Assembly: GCA_031290535.1 (NCBI GenBank)
Contig: JAITNI010000085.1
Location: forward strand, 1 to 5,750
Length of the DNA: 5,750 bases
Source of the DNA: Zoogloeaceae bacterium
GTDB lineage: Bacteria > Pseudomonadota > Gammaproteobacteria > Burkholderiales > Rhodocyclaceae
Direction: 5' to 3'
Shown: in pieces, positions 5,666-5,750 of the stretch
Layout of the letters: the number at the start of each line of letters is the position of its first letter
How positions within the stretch are numbered: position 1 is the stretch's first letter
Translations under genes and position numbers: made by a program
The notes under the pieces: generated by a model
The model's database searches: none
What the model was told of the DNA's origin: nothing
The model's input: only the letters and a program-made list of their open reading frames with translations

Positions 5666-5707
5666 AAAAAGCCAGTACCCCGGCGGAAACCGCGTGGATA
5701 CTGGCTT
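5666..5707 (-). terminator. Intrinsic terminator of the tRNA transcript
   Basis: Reading leftward, a 9-base stem AAGCCAGTA (5707-5699) pairs perfectly with TACTGGCTT (5677-5669), with an inner GCGG-TTT-CCGC stem in the loop, and the 3' arm runs into five T residues (5670-5666 on the minus strand). It lies 26 bases past the end of the tRNA and would end its transcription. The plus-strand T-run is only three, so activity should be mainly leftward. Confidence 0.75.
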
Positions 5708-5733
5708 TGCAAGCAACTAGGGGAAAATAAGTT

Positions 5734-5750
5734 TGGTGCCCAGGAGAGGA
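5734..5750 (-). tRNA. 3' end of a tRNA gene, probably tRNA-Leu (cut by window edge)
   Basis: The minus strand of the last 17 bases reads as tRNA position 60 through the CCA end: T60, T-stem CCTCT (61-65, with the invariant C61), acceptor strand CCTGGGC (66-72), discriminator A73 and an encoded CCA. The matching 5' end would be GCCCAGG. From memory that pairing, with a T-stem AGAGG, fits betaproteobacterial tRNA-Leu; A73 is also required for leucine tRNAs. The anticodon lies outside the window, so identity is provisional. Its 3' end is a likely attachment site for the integrase remnant nearby. Confidence 0.72.

Noticed and set aside
1..5750. CRISPR array, toxin-antitoxin, insertion sequence or riboswitch
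   Set aside because: No regularly spaced direct repeats, transposase-like frame or recognisable riboswitch aptamer was found on either strand.

Overview
The window looks like chromosomal DNA of a moderately GC-rich betaproteobacterium. The evidence is the trxA-rho pair, the overlapping tsaB-rimI-udg(type 4) cluster, a Rho of exactly the E. coli length, and intergenic hairpin repeats of the kind scattered through beta- and gammaproteobacterial genomes. The assignment rests on recalled gene order and protein similarity, so genus is left open.

Layout. (1) Left arm, minus strand: a tandem-hairpin intergenic repeat (about 30-75), a gene for a ribosomal protein S4 paralogue (174-785), and just upstream a small unrecognised gene (812-1108). 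Both appear to be driven leftward by a strong sigma70-type promoter (-35 at 1166-1171, -10 at 1143-1148) whose 17-base spacer is occupied by a Fur-like palindrome. (2) Centre, plus strand: trxA (thioredoxin, 1304-1630), a pyrimidine-rich leader, then rho (1775-3034). Rho is followed by a large imperfect inverted repeat of about 110 bases at the junction where the two strands converge. (3) Right arm, minus strand: tsaB (4626-5318), rimI (4114-4629) and a type-4 uracil-DNA glycosylase gene (3239-4117), joined by two 4-base ATGA stop/start overlaps, so very likely one translationally coupled operon. (4) Right edge, minus strand: the 3' end of a tRNA gene (probably tRNA-Leu, 5734-5750, running off the window), its intrinsic terminator, a cluster of GGTAC/GTACC inverted repeats, and a decayed N-terminal fragment of a tyrosine-recombinase integrase gene (5419-5610). 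This looks like the scar of an element that once sat at the tRNA 3' end.

How the parts relate. Most genes serve gene expression: S4 (30S subunit), Rho (transcription termination), TsaB (t6A tRNA modification) and RimI (S18 acetylation). TrxA covers thiol redox and UDG covers repair. The points most worth a second look are the S4 paralogue, which sits outside a ribosomal-protein operon, resembles the cyanobacterial/plastid form and is apparently under an iron-type (Fur-family) operator; the integrase remnant whose first stop replaces a likely conserved tryptophan; the pyrimidine-rich rho leader; and an in-frame 15-base tandem duplication in udg. No complete undescribed system is evident. The metal-regulated S4 operon is the strongest candidate for something not commonly described.
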